NCBI RefSeq assembly: GCF_003815775.1
Contig: NZ_CP033926.1
Coordinates: 2,418,001-2,482,000 of the forward strand
Length of the DNA stretch: 64,000 nucleotides
Reading direction: 5' to 3'
Origin: Chryseobacterium joostei
GTDB taxonomy: Bacteria; Bacteroidota; Bacteroidia; Flavobacteriales; Weeksellaceae
In this document: positions 51,799 through 62,411 of the stretch, piece by piece
Layout of the letters: every line of letters begins with the position of its first letter
How positions within the stretch are numbered: the stretch's first letter is position 1
Program-made: the position numbers and the translations under genes
Notes under the pieces: generated by a model
Databases searched by the model: none
What the model was told of the DNA's origin: nothing
Seen by the model: only the letters and a program-made list of their open reading frames with translations

Positions 51799-54700
51799 TT
51801 GAAACTAAAAATCAACACTACAAAAATTTTAAGGCGCACTGCCATCACCATTATTTCAATACTGGTCTTTCTTACCCTGTTGATATTAAGCCTTAGGCTT
51901 CCTGCCGTTCAAAATTTCATCAAGGACAAACTTATAGTTTACCTTGAGAAAAAAATCAAGACCAAGGTAAGCCTTGAAAAAGTCTACATTGGGTTCCCCA
52001 ACAGTCTTGTGATGGAAAACCTTTACCTGAAAGGACAGGATGTAGATACTCTTTTGGCTGTAAAGAAACTGGATGTAGGTTTACACATGCTAAAGCTTAT
52101 CAATTCTACGGCAGATATTACCTCTATAGAAATGGAGGGAACACGTGCCAATGTTGTAAGAAAACCAGATGGCAAATTCAATTTTGATTATATTATTGAT
52201 GCCTTTGCTACCAGTGACAAGGAAGAAAGTTCTTCCAAGCCATTCATTATTTCTCTTGATAAAATTAAATTAAAGGACATAGGTGTTACATTCAATGATC
52301 AGCAGTCAAAGAATGATATTAAGCTCTATTTTAAATCTTTTGATACAAGTGTTAAAACCTTTGATCTCAACAAAAATAAATACGCAGTCAACGATATTAA
52401 CCTTGATGGATTAAAATTAAAGCTAAAACAAGGAATTGTAGAAGAAGTTTCTAAAAAGGTTGAGAAGAAAGTAGATTCACTCAACGAGAAGAAACCTATG
52501 AGTATTGGAATGAGAGGCATCAAGCTTACTCATTTTGATATTGATTATGGTGATGAAAATACAAAAACGTTTGCCAAGGTTATATTTAAAGAATTAAGCA
52601 CAAAGGTTAATAAACTTGATCTTGAAAATAATTCCTATAATGTTGCCAATGTATTCCTTTCCGGAGCAGACATTAACGCCAACCTTTATCTTCCTGCACA
52701 AAACGCTAATCCGAAGAATACAAAAGAACCGGAACCCTCAAAAGTTTCTGACCAGGGCAAAGCAATGAATCTTCTTCTAGGAAAACTGGTTCTGAATGAC
52801 GTAAAAGCAACCTACAACAATACAGCCATTGCTCCGACCAAGCAGGGAATGGACTTCAATCACCTGAATTTTGCCAAAATGAATGTGGAAGTAAGAAGCT
52901 TCAAAATGGAGAACAATACTTTTGCAGGAACAGTTAATTCAGCAGAAATTCGGGAAGCAAGAGGTTTGGATATTCAAAAATTCAATACGGATTTTGTGTA
53001 TGCAGAAAAAGAAGCTTATCTCAAGGATCTTTATCTGCAAACTCCGAAAACAATCCTTCGTGATGAGGTTATTTTAAACTACAATTCAATAGATCAACTT
53101 ACTTCAAACCTTGGTGCTGTAAAGATTTCAGCCAATATCAAGGATTCAAAAATTGGTTTTTCAGATATTTTAAATCTGGTTCCTACTTTAAAAAATACAG
53201 TTCCTTTCAATAAATATCCGAATGCAATACTCAATGTAAATGCCAATGTAAAAGGAAGTGTGAATGATCTTTTGATTCAGGATCTCAAAGTTTCAGGATT
53301 GGACCAATTGAGAGTGGCTGCATCAGGAAGAATCAAAAATGCAATGAATCCTGATCAGTTGTATTATGATGTAAGGATTGGAGAATTTTCTTCCAATGCC
53401 AAAACTATTTTCAATCTTGTTCCAAAAAATACAATCCCATCCAATATTGCTCTTCCATCTAACTTCAGCATAAAAGGAAATGCAAAGGGAACCACTAAAA
53501 TGGTTACTACCGATCTCAACCTCTACTCTACCCTTGGAAATGCCGCAATCATTGTCAATGTTGACATGCGTAGAAAAAATCATGAGCTGTATGACGTAAA
53601 AGCCAACTTTCAGGGAGTTCAGGTAGGAAAAATTATTCAGAATAAAGATATAGGTCCCATTACTGCTCAAATTGCAGCAAAAGGAGAAAGCTTTGATTTT
53701 AAAAATGCCAATGCAGATTTAAAAGGACATGTTGCCTCTGCAGTATATAAAGGCTATCGTTATCAAAATATGAACTTAACAGGTAAGATCAATAAAGGTG
53801 CTTATCATGTTATTTTAAATTCAAAAGATCCAAATGCAGACTTACAATTAACCGCCTCCGGCATTTATGATGAAAAAAATCCTACCGTAAAAATAAATGG
53901 TGAAGTCATCAAACTGGATGTGAATAAACTTGGCTTTTATGAAAAACCAATGATTCTTGCCGGAAAAATTGATGGAGACTTTACAAGCCTTGACCCTAAT
54001 AACCTGAATGGTTATTTAAACCTTAAGGACTTTGCATTTTCGGATACCAAGGAGGTTTACCCTGTACAGGAAGTCTACCTGAAAGCATCCTCTACTGCTG
54101 ACTCTACACAGATTCTTTTCAATTCTCAGATTGCAGATGTTGAGCTGAAAGGAAAATATAAACTTACACAGATCTTTGGTTCTTTAACCCAAACGATTAA
54201 TCAATACTACCAGTTCCAGAAACCGGATAAAACACAGAAAATAGATCCGGGACAGCATTTCACATTTAATGCAAAGGTGAAAAATGATGACTTAATCAGA
54301 AAATTCGTTCCGGATCTGAAAAGTTTTGAAACGATTAACCTAACCGGAAATTATGATGCCGATTCTCAAAAAATTGAAATCGACGGACAAATTCCACAGT
54401 TGCTATATGGTGAAAATACGATTGAAAAAGGTGTTTTAAAAGTAACCAATGAAAATCAGGCATTGCAGTACAGTCTTAACGTTGCCGCTTTAAGAAGTTC
54501 TAGCTTTTCCATAAACAAGATTGATATCAATGGAGATGTTGCAGATAATACGATCAACTATAATGTCACCACAAAGGATGACAAGGACGCTACCCGCTTC
54601 CTCATTGCAGGAAGTGCAAAATCCATGAATGATATTACAGAGGTTTCCCTAAATCCTAATGGTTTAAAACTAAACTATACGGATTGGAATATTGCAGAAA

Positions 54701-56829
54701 ACAATAAAATTCAAATCAGCAGCAAAGGAATACTGGCAGATAACTTCACATTAACGAATGGTGCCAGCCAAATCTCCATACAATCAGAAAGTGACCGCCC
54801 AAGTAGTCCTTTAAACATAGCATTAAAAGACTTTAAAATTGAAACCATTACAGAGCTTATTAAAAAAGATACAGTTCTGGCAAGAGGAACCATCAACGGG
54901 ACAGCTCAGCTTAGAGATGTAACAAAGGATATGACTTTCACCTCTGACTTAAATATTTCTGATCTGATTGTATATGGAAGTGCTATTGGAAATCTAGCCA
55001 TTAAAGTGAACAATTCTTCACCGAAACTTTTAAATGCTGACATTGCCCTTTCCGGAAACAATAATGATGTGAGGATTCTGGGTGACTACAATACTTCGTC
55101 AAGCACTTTTGACCTGAACATGGCCATCAACCAGCTTCAAATGAAAAGTATTCAAGGTTTTTCAATGAATGCGCTTACCAATACGGAAGGTTATCTTTCA
55201 GGAAATTTAAAAATTACAGGAACCACTGATCAACCCAATGTTTTAGGAAAAGTAAAGTTCAATGATGCTGGGCTGGAAATAGCCAAAACAGGAAGTGATT
55301 TCAGAAAACTGAATGATGAAATAGACTTTACCAGTCGTGGAATTGAATTCGATAAGTTTAAAATTAACGATAAAGACGGAAATGCTCTGGTTGTAGACGG
55401 ACAGGTGCTTACACAAACCTACAGGGATTTTGCGTTTAATCTTAATGTAAGTGCCAAGGATTTCAAGGTTGTCAACTCTCAAAAATCAAATGATGCCATG
55501 ATGTACGGTGTTCTTGCCATTGATGCAGGACTTCGTATCCGTGGAAATCTGGATTTACCAAAGGTAGACGGAAAATTAAGTATTGCGGATAATACAGACT
55601 TCACCTTTGTTCTTCCACAGTCTACTCCATCTTTACAGGAAAGAGATGGTATTGTAGAATTTGTAGATCAGGATCAGGTCGTTTTAAATAAAACAGTGAA
55701 AGCAGATTCCCTTAATGCTCAAAGCCGTATTAAAGGAATGGACGTAAGTGTCAATATTGAAGTAAGTAAGGAAGCAAAACTTTCCATTGTTATCGACAAG
55801 GCGAATGGCGATTTTGTACAGTTACAAGGAGAAGCAGAACTTACAGGAGGAATAGACCCGTCGGGGAAAACCACACTGGTAGGAGTGTACCAAGTAGAGA
55901 AAGGAAGTTATGACCTTTCCGTAAGCTTCCTAAAGCGTAAGTTTGATATTCAGAAAGGAAGTACCATTACCTGGACCGGTGAACCTACCATGGCTATCAT
56001 GGACATTACGGCTGTTTATAAAACGGAAGCAGCCCCTATTGACCTTGTAGAACAGCAGATAGGTACTGAAGGCGGAGCATCCCTGATGAATCAGTTTAAG
56101 CAGAGGATACCATTCAATGCTTTATTGAAAATGAAAGGAGAACTCTTGAAACCTCAACTTAGCTTTGATGTTACCACAGACGAAAAAAATAATTCTGTAT
56201 CTACAAATGTAAAGGATGTTGTTGATCAAAAACTGGCCCAGCTCAGAACACAGGAGTCTGAATTGAATAAACAGGTATTTGCATTACTGCTTCTCAACCG
56301 TTTTATCGGGGAAAACCCGTTTGAAAGTGGTGCAGGAATGTCTGCAGAAACCATGGCAAGGCAAAGTGTGAGTAAGATTTTATCTCAGCAGCTTAATAAT
56401 CTTGCTTCCGGTTTAATAAAAGGGGTAGACCTTAACTTTGGTCTGGATTCTTCAGAGGATTATTCTACGGGACAAAAAAATACAAGAACCGACCTTAATG
56501 TAGATATCAGTAAAAAACTATTGAATGACCGATTGAAAGTAACGGTAGGAAGTAACTTCGGACTGGAAGGCCAAGCCCGCCAGAATGAAAACATGACCAA
56601 TATTGCAGGTAACGTTTCTGTAGATTACAGTCTTTCCAAGGATGGAAGATATATGCTGCGTGCTTACCGTAAGGATGAATATCAGGTAGCTCTTCAGGGG
56701 CAGATCATAGAAACCGGAGTTGGATTTATCATTACGTTAGATTATGACAAATTCCGGGAAATCTTCCAGAAAACAAGAGAAAAGAAGCCTAAAAAGAATC
56801 AAAACAATCAAGTGGTAGAATTTAAATAA
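51799..56829 (+). CDS. tamB: Translocation and assembly module protein TamB
   Basis: This protein of about 1676 residues has an N-terminal inner-membrane anchor (TAITIISILVFLTLLILSLR), an AsmA-like region, a very long series of beta repeats, and the C-terminal TamB (DUF490) domain (GVYQVEKGSYDLSVSFLKRK, and IPFNALLKMKGELLKPQLSF). TamB bridges the inner and outer membranes and works with an Omp85 partner in lipid transport or barrel assembly. That partner follows, overlapping by one base. No ATG is available; the start is probably TTG at 51799 (residues LKLKIN...), because a -7 box lies inside the longer open frame. Confidence 0.9.
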   Translation: MKLKINTTKILRRTAITIISILVFLTLLILSLRLPAVQNFIKDKLIVYLEKKIKTKVSLEKVYIGFPNSLVMENLYLKGQDVDTLLAVKKLDVGLHMLKLINSTADITSIEMEGTRANVVRKPDGKFNFDYIIDAFATSDKEESSSKPFIISLDKIKLKDIGVTFNDQQSKNDIKLYFKSFDTSVKTFDLNKNKYAVNDINLDGLKLKLKQGIVEEVSKKVEKKVDSLNEKKPMSIGMRGIKLTHFDIDYGDENTKTFAKVIFKELSTKVNKLDLENNSYNVANVFLSGADINANLYLPAQNANPKNTKEPEPSKVSDQGKAMNLLLGKLVLNDVKATYNNTAIAPTKQGMDFNHLNFAKMNVEVRSFKMENNTFAGTVNSAEIREARGLDIQKFNTDFVYAEKEAYLKDLYLQTPKTILRDEVILNYNSIDQLTSNLGAVKISANIKDSKIGFSDILNLVPTLKNTVPFNKYPNAILNVNANVKGSVNDLLIQDLKVSGLDQLRVAASGRIKNAMNPDQLYYDVRIGEFSSNAKTIFNLVPKNTIPSNIALPSNFSIKGNAKGTTKMVTTDLNLYSTLGNAAIIVNVDMRRKNHELYDVKANFQGVQVGKIIQNKDIGPITAQIAAKGESFDFKNANADLKGHVASAVYKGYRYQNMNLTGKINKGAYHVILNSKDPNADLQLTASGIYDEKNPTVKINGEVIKLDVNKLGFYEKPMILAGKIDGDFTSLDPNNLNGYLNLKDFAFSDTKEVYPVQEVYLKASSTADSTQILFNSQIADVELKGKYKLTQIFGSLTQTINQYYQFQKPDKTQKIDPGQHFTFNAKVKNDDLIRKFVPDLKSFETINLTGNYDADSQKIEIDGQIPQLLYGENTIEKGVLKVTNENQALQYSLNVAALRSSSFSINKIDINGDVADNTINYNVTTKDDKDATRFLIAGSAKSMNDITEVSLNPNGLKLNYTDWNIAENNKIQISSKGILADNFTLTNGASQISIQSESDRPSSPLNIALKDFKIETITELIKKDTVLARGTINGTAQLRDVTKDMTFTSDLNISDLIVYGSAIGNLAIKVNNSSPKLLNADIALSGNNNDVRILGDYNTSSSTFDLNMAINQLQMKSIQGFSMNALTNTEGYLSGNLKITGTTDQPNVLGKVKFNDAGLEIAKTGSDFRKLNDEIDFTSRGIEFDKFKINDKDGNALVVDGQVLTQTYRDFAFNLNVSAKDFKVVNSQKSNDAMMYGVLAIDAGLRIRGNLDLPKVDGKLSIADNTDFTFVLPQSTPSLQERDGIVEFVDQDQVVLNKTVKADSLNAQSRIKGMDVSVNIEVSKEAKLSIVIDKANGDFVQLQGEAELTGGIDPSGKTTLVGVYQVEKGSYDLSVSFLKRKFDIQKGSTITWTGEPTMAIMDITAVYKTEAAPIDLVEQQIGTEGGASLMNQFKQRIPFNALLKMKGELLKPQLSFDVTTDEKNNSVSTNVKDVVDQKLAQLRTQESELNKQVFALLLLNRFIGENPFESGAGMSAETMARQSVSKILSQQLNNLASGLIKGVDLNFGLDSSEDYSTGQKNTRTDLNVDISKKLLNDRLKVTVGSNFGLEGQARQNENMTNIAGNVSVDYSLSKDGRYMLRAYRKDEYQVALQGQIIETGVGFIITLDYDKFREIFQKTREKKPKKNQNNQVVEFK

Positions 56830-59156
56830 TGAGTAACACATTTCATACATATTGTAAATATCTGTTAGTTTCCGGGATGGCATCATCTGTGGTCTCCTGC
56901 AGCAACACAAGGTTTTTGAAAGAAAATCAGATGCTATATACCGGAGCAACCGTAAAGATTGAAAACGATACCATTTCAAAAAAAGAAAAAAAAGAACTTC
57001 AGTCTGCTCTGGAAGCAAATCTTACCCCAAAACCCAATTCTACTTTTTTGGGAATGCGTCCTAAATTGTATTTCTACAATATTGCCAAGGAACCCAAAAA
57101 GGATAAAGGGTTTAATTACTGGCTCAAATATAAAATGGGTGAAAAACCCGTATTGCTGGGAGATGTAGACCGCGAGTTCAACAAGGATATTATTGAGAAC
57201 TATTCTGAAAACAAAGGATATTTCAATGCAAAGGCTACCTATGATACTGTTTCCAAGAACAAAAAAGCACAGGTTATCTATACGGTAAGGCCTGGTGCCA
57301 GGTATCTTGTGGATGGAGTGAAATTTCAGAAAGATTCTACCCTCATTAATCAGGAAATTCAAAACTTAGCCAATAAAACCATTCTTAAAAATGGAAGACC
57401 ATTTGATCTTGACGTGATTAAAGCAGAAAGAGAAAGAATTGATAATAGCTTAAAGGAAAGAGGATTTTATTATTTTCACCCTGATAATATTATTGTGCAG
57501 GCAGACAGCACTGTGAACAAAAATCACAAAGTAGAGCTGAATGTAAAGCTTAAAGAAAATACTCCACATTTAGCTACTCAACAATTTAGCATTGATAAGG
57601 TTGTTGTATTTCCCAACTATAATATTCAGGATGTAAAAGATGGGAAGTACTCTATTCCTATGGACAAGGATTCTCTTGGTAAATATGCATTTGATGACAT
57701 TTATGTCATTGACCCGCAGCATAAGTTCAAACCAAAGATCTTTGACAGGGCTTTATACTTTAAGAAAGGAGATCTTTATAACCGATCAAACCATAACCTT
57801 ACCCTGAACAGACTGATCAGTCTGGGAGTATTTAAGTTTGTAAAAAATGAATTTGTAACATCCGATTCTTTAAGTCATAAATTTGATGCTTATTATTTAT
57901 TGACCCCAAGGCAAATCCAGTCATTGCGTCTGGAAGCATTAGGAAGAACAAACTCTGCAAGTTATGCGGGTAGTGAGCTTAACCTGAACTGGACCCACCG
58001 GAATTTCTTTCGAGGTGCAGAACAATTTAAAGCGTCCATATACGGAGCTTTTGATTTCCAGATGGGAGGTGCTCAGGACGCCAATAATATTTTCCGCGCA
58101 GGAACGAATGTACAGCTTTCCATCCCAAGAATTGTTGCACCTTTTCGTTTTCATTCTTCCAGCGAATTTGTTCCGAGAACAAATATCACATTGGGATATG
58201 AATTCCAAAACAGAACAAAATATTATACCCTTAATAATTTTACAGGATCATTTGGCTATTTATGGAAAGAAAACGCCAGAAAAGAACATGAGCTGAAAGT
58301 AATTGATATTACATTGGTTTCTCCGGCAAAGGTTACAGCAGCCTATGAAGCGATGTCCGAAGGCAACCCTGCCATGAAGCGAATTGTAGAAAGGCAACTT
58401 ATTTTTGGGCCCACCTACTCTTATACGTATACCAATACTATGCAGCCAAAGACCAATACCATTTATTATAAAGGGACACTTGATCTGGCAGGAAACATCA
58501 CAGGGCTGGCTACAGGAGCCGATGTAAAAAAAGATAAGGAAAGAAAGATTTTTGGAATCCCTTTCAGTCAGTATGTAAAGATTGAAAATGATTTCAGGTT
58601 CTATCATAAGTTTACAGAGAAATCTTCATTGGCTACAAGGTTTATTGGTGGAATAGCTTATCCTTACGGGAATTCAGAGTTTGTTCCTTTTTCGAAACAG
58701 TTTTTCTCAGGAGGAAGTAACAGCATCAGGGCCTTCAGAGCAAGAACACTGGGTCCCGGAAGTTTTGATCCAAGAACAATAGATCCAGGAACTTATTTTG
58801 ACCAGTCCGGAGATATTAAACTGGAATTAAATGCGGAGTACCGAGCTAACCTTTATAAGTTTTTAAATGCTGCAGTCTTTGTAGATGCCGGAAATATCTG
58901 GTTGCTTCATGATGATAAAAACAGGCCCGGCGCAAAATTTACGAAAGACTTTTTGAACGAAATTGCCGTAGGTGCCGGAGTTGGTCTAAGACTTGATTTT
59001 TCTATTCTAATTTTAAGATTAGACTTAGCGATGCCTCTGAGAGTACCTTACTATGAAAAAGGAAACAGATGGGCCTTCGATAAAATTAATTTCGGAGATT
59101 CAAACTGGAGAAAAGATAATCTTGTTTTCAATATTGCCATCGGATATCCTTTTTAA
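56829..59156 (+). CDS. tamA: BamA/TamA-family outer-membrane protein (lipoprotein form)
   Basis: This 775-residue protein has a lipobox (VVSC, Cys 24), POTRA-like repeats (residues about 30-400, with NKGYFNAKATYDTVSKNKKA), and a C-terminal 16-strand Omp85 barrel with the conserved FSGGSNSIRAFRARTLGPGS loop, which contains the RGF/RAF-type motif. In Bacteroidetes the TamA-like partner of TamB is acylated as here. The two are translationally coupled (TAATG) and act together across the envelope. Confidence 0.88.
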   Translation: MSNTFHTYCKYLLVSGMASSVVSCSNTRFLKENQMLYTGATVKIENDTISKKEKKELQSALEANLTPKPNSTFLGMRPKLYFYNIAKEPKKDKGFNYWLKYKMGEKPVLLGDVDREFNKDIIENYSENKGYFNAKATYDTVSKNKKAQVIYTVRPGARYLVDGVKFQKDSTLINQEIQNLANKTILKNGRPFDLDVIKAERERIDNSLKERGFYYFHPDNIIVQADSTVNKNHKVELNVKLKENTPHLATQQFSIDKVVVFPNYNIQDVKDGKYSIPMDKDSLGKYAFDDIYVIDPQHKFKPKIFDRALYFKKGDLYNRSNHNLTLNRLISLGVFKFVKNEFVTSDSLSHKFDAYYLLTPRQIQSLRLEALGRTNSASYAGSELNLNWTHRNFFRGAEQFKASIYGAFDFQMGGAQDANNIFRAGTNVQLSIPRIVAPFRFHSSSEFVPRTNITLGYEFQNRTKYYTLNNFTGSFGYLWKENARKEHELKVIDITLVSPAKVTAAYEAMSEGNPAMKRIVERQLIFGPTYSYTYTNTMQPKTNTIYYKGTLDLAGNITGLATGADVKKDKERKIFGIPFSQYVKIENDFRFYHKFTEKSSLATRFIGGIAYPYGNSEFVPFSKQFFSGGSNSIRAFRARTLGPGSFDPRTIDPGTYFDQSGDIKLELNAEYRANLYKFLNAAVFVDAGNIWLLHDDKNRPGAKFTKDFLNEIAVGAGVGLRLDFSILILRLDLAMPLRVPYYEKGNRWAFDKINFGDSNWRKDNLVFNIAIGYPF

Positions 59157-59157
59157 T

Positions 59158-60105
59158 ATGATCAATAACATTAAATTTTTCTGGGAAGTCCTCAAGGACA
59201 CCTTTACAGAATGGAACAATTCTTCCGCATCAAAAGATTCGGCAAGTCTTGCTTATTATGCTATATTTTCCATCCCGGGATTATTAATCATTATCATATG
59301 GGTTCTTGGGAATTTCTTTGGTGAGGAAGCCATCCGAGGACAAATTAGTACTCAGATTAGTGGCATTATGGGACCTGACGTGGCTAAAAGTATTGAAGGA
59401 ATGCTTGCTGGCGCCCTCATCGACAAAAAAAACATCTTTATGAAAGCCATTGGGGTTGGAGCCTTAGTCTTTGGTTCTACTACCCTATTCTTTCAGCTTC
59501 AGCATACCTTGAATTCACTTTGGGATGTAGAGTCTGCCCCTAAAAAGGCATTAATTAAATTTTTACTGGATAGAGCCAATTCGCTTGGCATGATCCTTAT
59601 TCTTGGTTTCCTACTGATGATTACGATGGTCTTATCTTCACTCATCAGCCTTTTTAATACAATCATTACCCAATACTTTGGATTTGAAACCTATCTGCTT
59701 GTCGAGGTTGTCAATTTCTCGATTGGATTTGGTCTTGTGATGCTGTTGTTTGCCTTAATGTTTAAAGTTCTTCCGGATATTCAGATTGCCTGGAAGTCTG
59801 TTTGGAGAGGAGCCTTTCTAACCACAGTTTTATTCACATTAGGTAAATTTTTGCTAAGTCTTTATTTCAGCCAGGTAAAACCTACTTCAGCGTTTGGTGC
59901 TGCCGGAACTGTGATTTTAATTATGATGTGGATCAATTATTCTTGTATGCTGATTTTTTTTGGAGCCAAGTTCACCAAGGTGTATACGTACAAGAAAGGC
60001 TATAAAGTCACTCTTTCTAAACACGCCCGATGGAGCGCTGCCAAATTGTATGCAGATAGCCTGAAGCAGACGCCCGGTGAGAAAATTAGTAATGAGAAAA
60101 TTTAA
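59158..60105 (+). CDS. YihY/BrkB-family membrane protein
   Basis: This 315-residue protein has six to seven predicted helices and the family signatures SASLAYYAIFSIPGLLIIII, FGSTTLFFQLQHTLNSLWDV and GAAGTVILIMMWINYSCMLI. The family is a poorly understood inner-membrane transporter-like group, once thought to be ribonuclease BN. It starts one base after the tamA stop, so the three genes form an operon. The ATG at 59158 gives the normal N-terminus; an earlier in-frame ATG lies inside tamA. Confidence 0.88.
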   Translation: MINNIKFFWEVLKDTFTEWNNSSASKDSASLAYYAIFSIPGLLIIIIWVLGNFFGEEAIRGQISTQISGIMGPDVAKSIEGMLAGALIDKKNIFMKAIGVGALVFGSTTLFFQLQHTLNSLWDVESAPKKALIKFLLDRANSLGMILILGFLLMITMVLSSLISLFNTIITQYFGFETYLLVEVVNFSIGFGLVMLLFALMFKVLPDIQIAWKSVWRGAFLTTVLFTLGKFLLSLYFSQVKPTSAFGAAGTVILIMMWINYSCMLIFFGAKFTKVYTYKKGYKVTLSKHARWSAAKLYADSLKQTPGEKISNEKI

Positions 60106-60130
60106 AATTATTAATACACTTTATATCAAA

Positions 60131-60164
60131 AAAAAGCCTCCTGAAAATTCAGGAGGCTTTTTTA
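60131..60164. terminator. Bidirectional terminator
   Basis: AAAAAGCCTCCTGAA and TTCAGGAGGCTTTTT form a 13-15-bp stem between convergent genes yihY-like and argS. Confidence 0.88.
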
Positions 60165-61925
60165 TTACATTCTGTTTACTGTTCCGATTCCCAGTAGTTC
60201 CAACGATTTTTTGATCGTTTTCGCCGTAAGATCTGATACATTCAAACGGAATTGCTTTATGTTTTCATCATCCTGATTCAGAATTGGATTATTCTGATAG
60301 AATGAGTTATATGATTTTACAAGATCATATACATAGTTTGCTACTAAAGCAGGGCTTAATGTTTCTGCTGATTTTGCTACTATCGTTTTAAAGTTCGCCA
60401 ACTGCATGATCAATTCTTTTTCAAACTGATTTAAAGTTACATCTGCCGTTTCTTTATGTGCAAATTCAGCCTTAGATAATAATGACTGGATACGAGCAAA
60501 AGTATATTGAATAAACGGTCCTGTATTTCCATTAAAGTCAATACTTTCTGCAGGATTGAAAAGCATTTTTTTCTTCGGATCTACTTTTAGCATGAAGTAC
60601 TTCAATGCACCCAATCCTACCGTTTCATAGGATACTTCTTTATCTTCATCAGAAAGAGTTTCCAGCTTTCCTAGTTCCTGAGCTTTAGATTTTGCAGTTT
60701 CATACATTTCTTGCATCAGGTCATCAGCATCTACTACAGTACCTTCACGGGATTTCATTTTTCCTTCAGGAAGCTCTACCATTCCATAAGAAAGGTGATA
60801 CAATTGATCTGCCCACTCATATCCTAATTTTTTCAGGATCTTAAACAATACCTGGAAGTGATAATCCTGTTCATTTCCTACAGTATAGATCAATTTTTGG
60901 ATATTATTTTGCTTAAAACGTTCCACAGCAGTCCCTAAATCCTGCGTCATATAAACAGAAGTTCCGTCAGAACGCAATAATAATTTTTGATCAAGACCCT
61001 CGTCAGTTAGATCACACCAAACGGAACCATCTTCTTTCTGATATAGAACCCCGTTTTCCAAACCTGTCTGGATAAGATCTTTTCCTAGGATATAAGTATT
61101 ACTTTCATATTGAACCTGATCAAAGTCAACACCTAATCTCTTATACGTTTCATTGAATCCCTTGTATACCCAAGAGTTCATTTCTGCCCAAAGATTTCTT
61201 ACTGTTTCATCTCCATTCTCCCAGTCTAAAAGCATTTTTTGAGCTTCCTTAATCATTGGAGCATCTTTTTTAGCCTGCTCCTCAGTAATCCCCTTGCTTA
61301 CAAGGTCGGCAATTTCTGTTTTGTAATTTTTATCAAATTCTACATAGTAGTTTCCAACAAATTTATCTCCTTTTGTATTCGTAGTTTCAGGAGTTTCGCC
61401 TTTTCCGAATTTCTCCCAAGCCAACATTGATTTACAGATATGAATACCTCTATCATTAATAATCTGTGTTTTGATCACATCATATCCGGCTTCTTTTAAA
61501 ATCTGTGCTACGGAGAACCCCAACAGGTTATTTCTAATATGTCCTAAGTGAAGCGGCTTATTGGTATTGGGCGAAGAGTATTCTACCATAACGGTAGCAT
61601 TTTTCTTTTCTATTGTTGAAAAACCATTCTGTACAGATCTGAAATTATCTACAAACAATTGATTTTTCACTTTAACATTAAGGAAACCTTTTACCACGTT
61701 GAAGCTTTCGAAAATGTCCGTCTGCTCTGTCAAAGCCTCTCCTAATTCAACCCCAATACTTTCAGGGTTTTTCTTTAATTGTTTAACCAACGGGAAAGTA
61801 ACAATGGTAAAGTCACCCTCAAATTCGGTTTTATTTTCCTGAATTTCCAGCTTAATGTCTTTTAATTGGTATACATTTAAAATAACCTCTGAAAGCTTTT
61901 GTTCTATAATATCTTTAATATTCAT
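60165..61925 (-). CDS. argS: Arginyl-tRNA synthetase
   Basis: This 586-residue class I synthetase has the N-terminal Add-1 domain, the HIGH motif in SPNTNKPLHLGHIRNNLLG (about residues 113-131), and the KMSK-equivalent EGKMKSREGT. A C-terminal DALR anticodon-binding domain ends in LLGIGTVNRM. It charges tRNA-Arg, an essential step in translation. The start at 61925 is the first in-frame ATG before MNIKDIIEQKLSEVI, which matches the family N-terminus. Confidence 0.97.
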   Translation of the reverse strand: MNIKDIIEQKLSEVILNVYQLKDIKLEIQENKTEFEGDFTIVTFPLVKQLKKNPESIGVELGEALTEQTDIFESFNVVKGFLNVKVKNQLFVDNFRSVQNGFSTIEKKNATVMVEYSSPNTNKPLHLGHIRNNLLGFSVAQILKEAGYDVIKTQIINDRGIHICKSMLAWEKFGKGETPETTNTKGDKFVGNYYVEFDKNYKTEIADLVSKGITEEQAKKDAPMIKEAQKMLLDWENGDETVRNLWAEMNSWVYKGFNETYKRLGVDFDQVQYESNTYILGKDLIQTGLENGVLYQKEDGSVWCDLTDEGLDQKLLLRSDGTSVYMTQDLGTAVERFKQNNIQKLIYTVGNEQDYHFQVLFKILKKLGYEWADQLYHLSYGMVELPEGKMKSREGTVVDADDLMQEMYETAKSKAQELGKLETLSDEDKEVSYETVGLGALKYFMLKVDPKKKMLFNPAESIDFNGNTGPFIQYTFARIQSLLSKAEFAHKETADVTLNQFEKELIMQLANFKTIVAKSAETLSPALVANYVYDLVKSYNSFYQNNPILNQDDENIKQFRLNVSDLTAKTIKKSLELLGIGTVNRM

Positions 61926-62013
61926 GTCTCTAAGTTCTCTTTTTAATGGTCAAGATGATATACCTTTATAGAGGTGTTTCATCTTCAATTTTGAAGTACA
62001 AATATACGGAAAT

Positions 62014-62041
62014 AAAAAAACCGCTTTTAGGCGGTTTTTTT
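62014..62041 (-). terminator. Terminator downstream of the bacteriocin-like gene
   Basis: AAACCGC and GCGGTTT with flanking A/T tracts form a symmetric stem that can work in both directions. On the minus strand it follows the small peptide gene. Confidence 0.75.
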
Positions 62042-62108
62042 ATGAATTTTATTCTTTTCTAAAACTAATGTCCTTTCATTATTTCCAGGCACATTATTTA
62101 AAATTATG

Positions 62109-62243
62109 TTAAGGACAATCTACCGCATAACACCTTTTTTTAATAGGATCCCAGCAGCCTCCATTAATTGTACACCATTCCGGTGCAGAACCACCTTGAA
62201 TATTTTTCAAATTTTGGATTGACAGTTTTTTCAAATTTTTCAT
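62109..62243 (-). CDS. Bacteriocin-like double-glycine leader peptide
   Basis: The 44-residue peptide starts MKNLKKLSIQNLKNIQGG, a leader with the double-glycine cleavage site at 17-18. A mature part with four cysteines follows (SAPEWCTINGGCWDP then RCYAVDCP). That is the layout of class II bacteriocin or RiPP precursors, and this leader type is common in Chryseobacterium. C39 peptidase/ABC exporters normally cut and export such peptides. None is next to it here. The AT-rich upstream region to 62360 has no other gene. Confidence 0.75.
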   Translation of the reverse strand: MKNLKKLSIQNLKNIQGGSAPEWCTINGGCWDPIKKRCYAVDCP

Positions 62244-62366
62244 ATTATTATTTTTTTTGTGTGATATTAAATATAATAAATAATTATGAAATAGAGATAA
62301 ATTTTTAGCTCAACATAAACCTAATATCTTTTTTAATATTCTAGAATAAAAACCTTTGTAAACAAA

Positions 62367-62388
62367 AAAACCGCCCAAAGGCGGTTTT
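62367..62388 (-). terminator. Terminator of the susC-susD operon
   Basis: AAAACCGCC and GGCGGTTTT form a 9-bp stem followed by T residues on the minus strand. Confidence 0.8.
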
Positions 62389-62411
62389 AACTTGCTATAG
62401 ATAAATATTAT

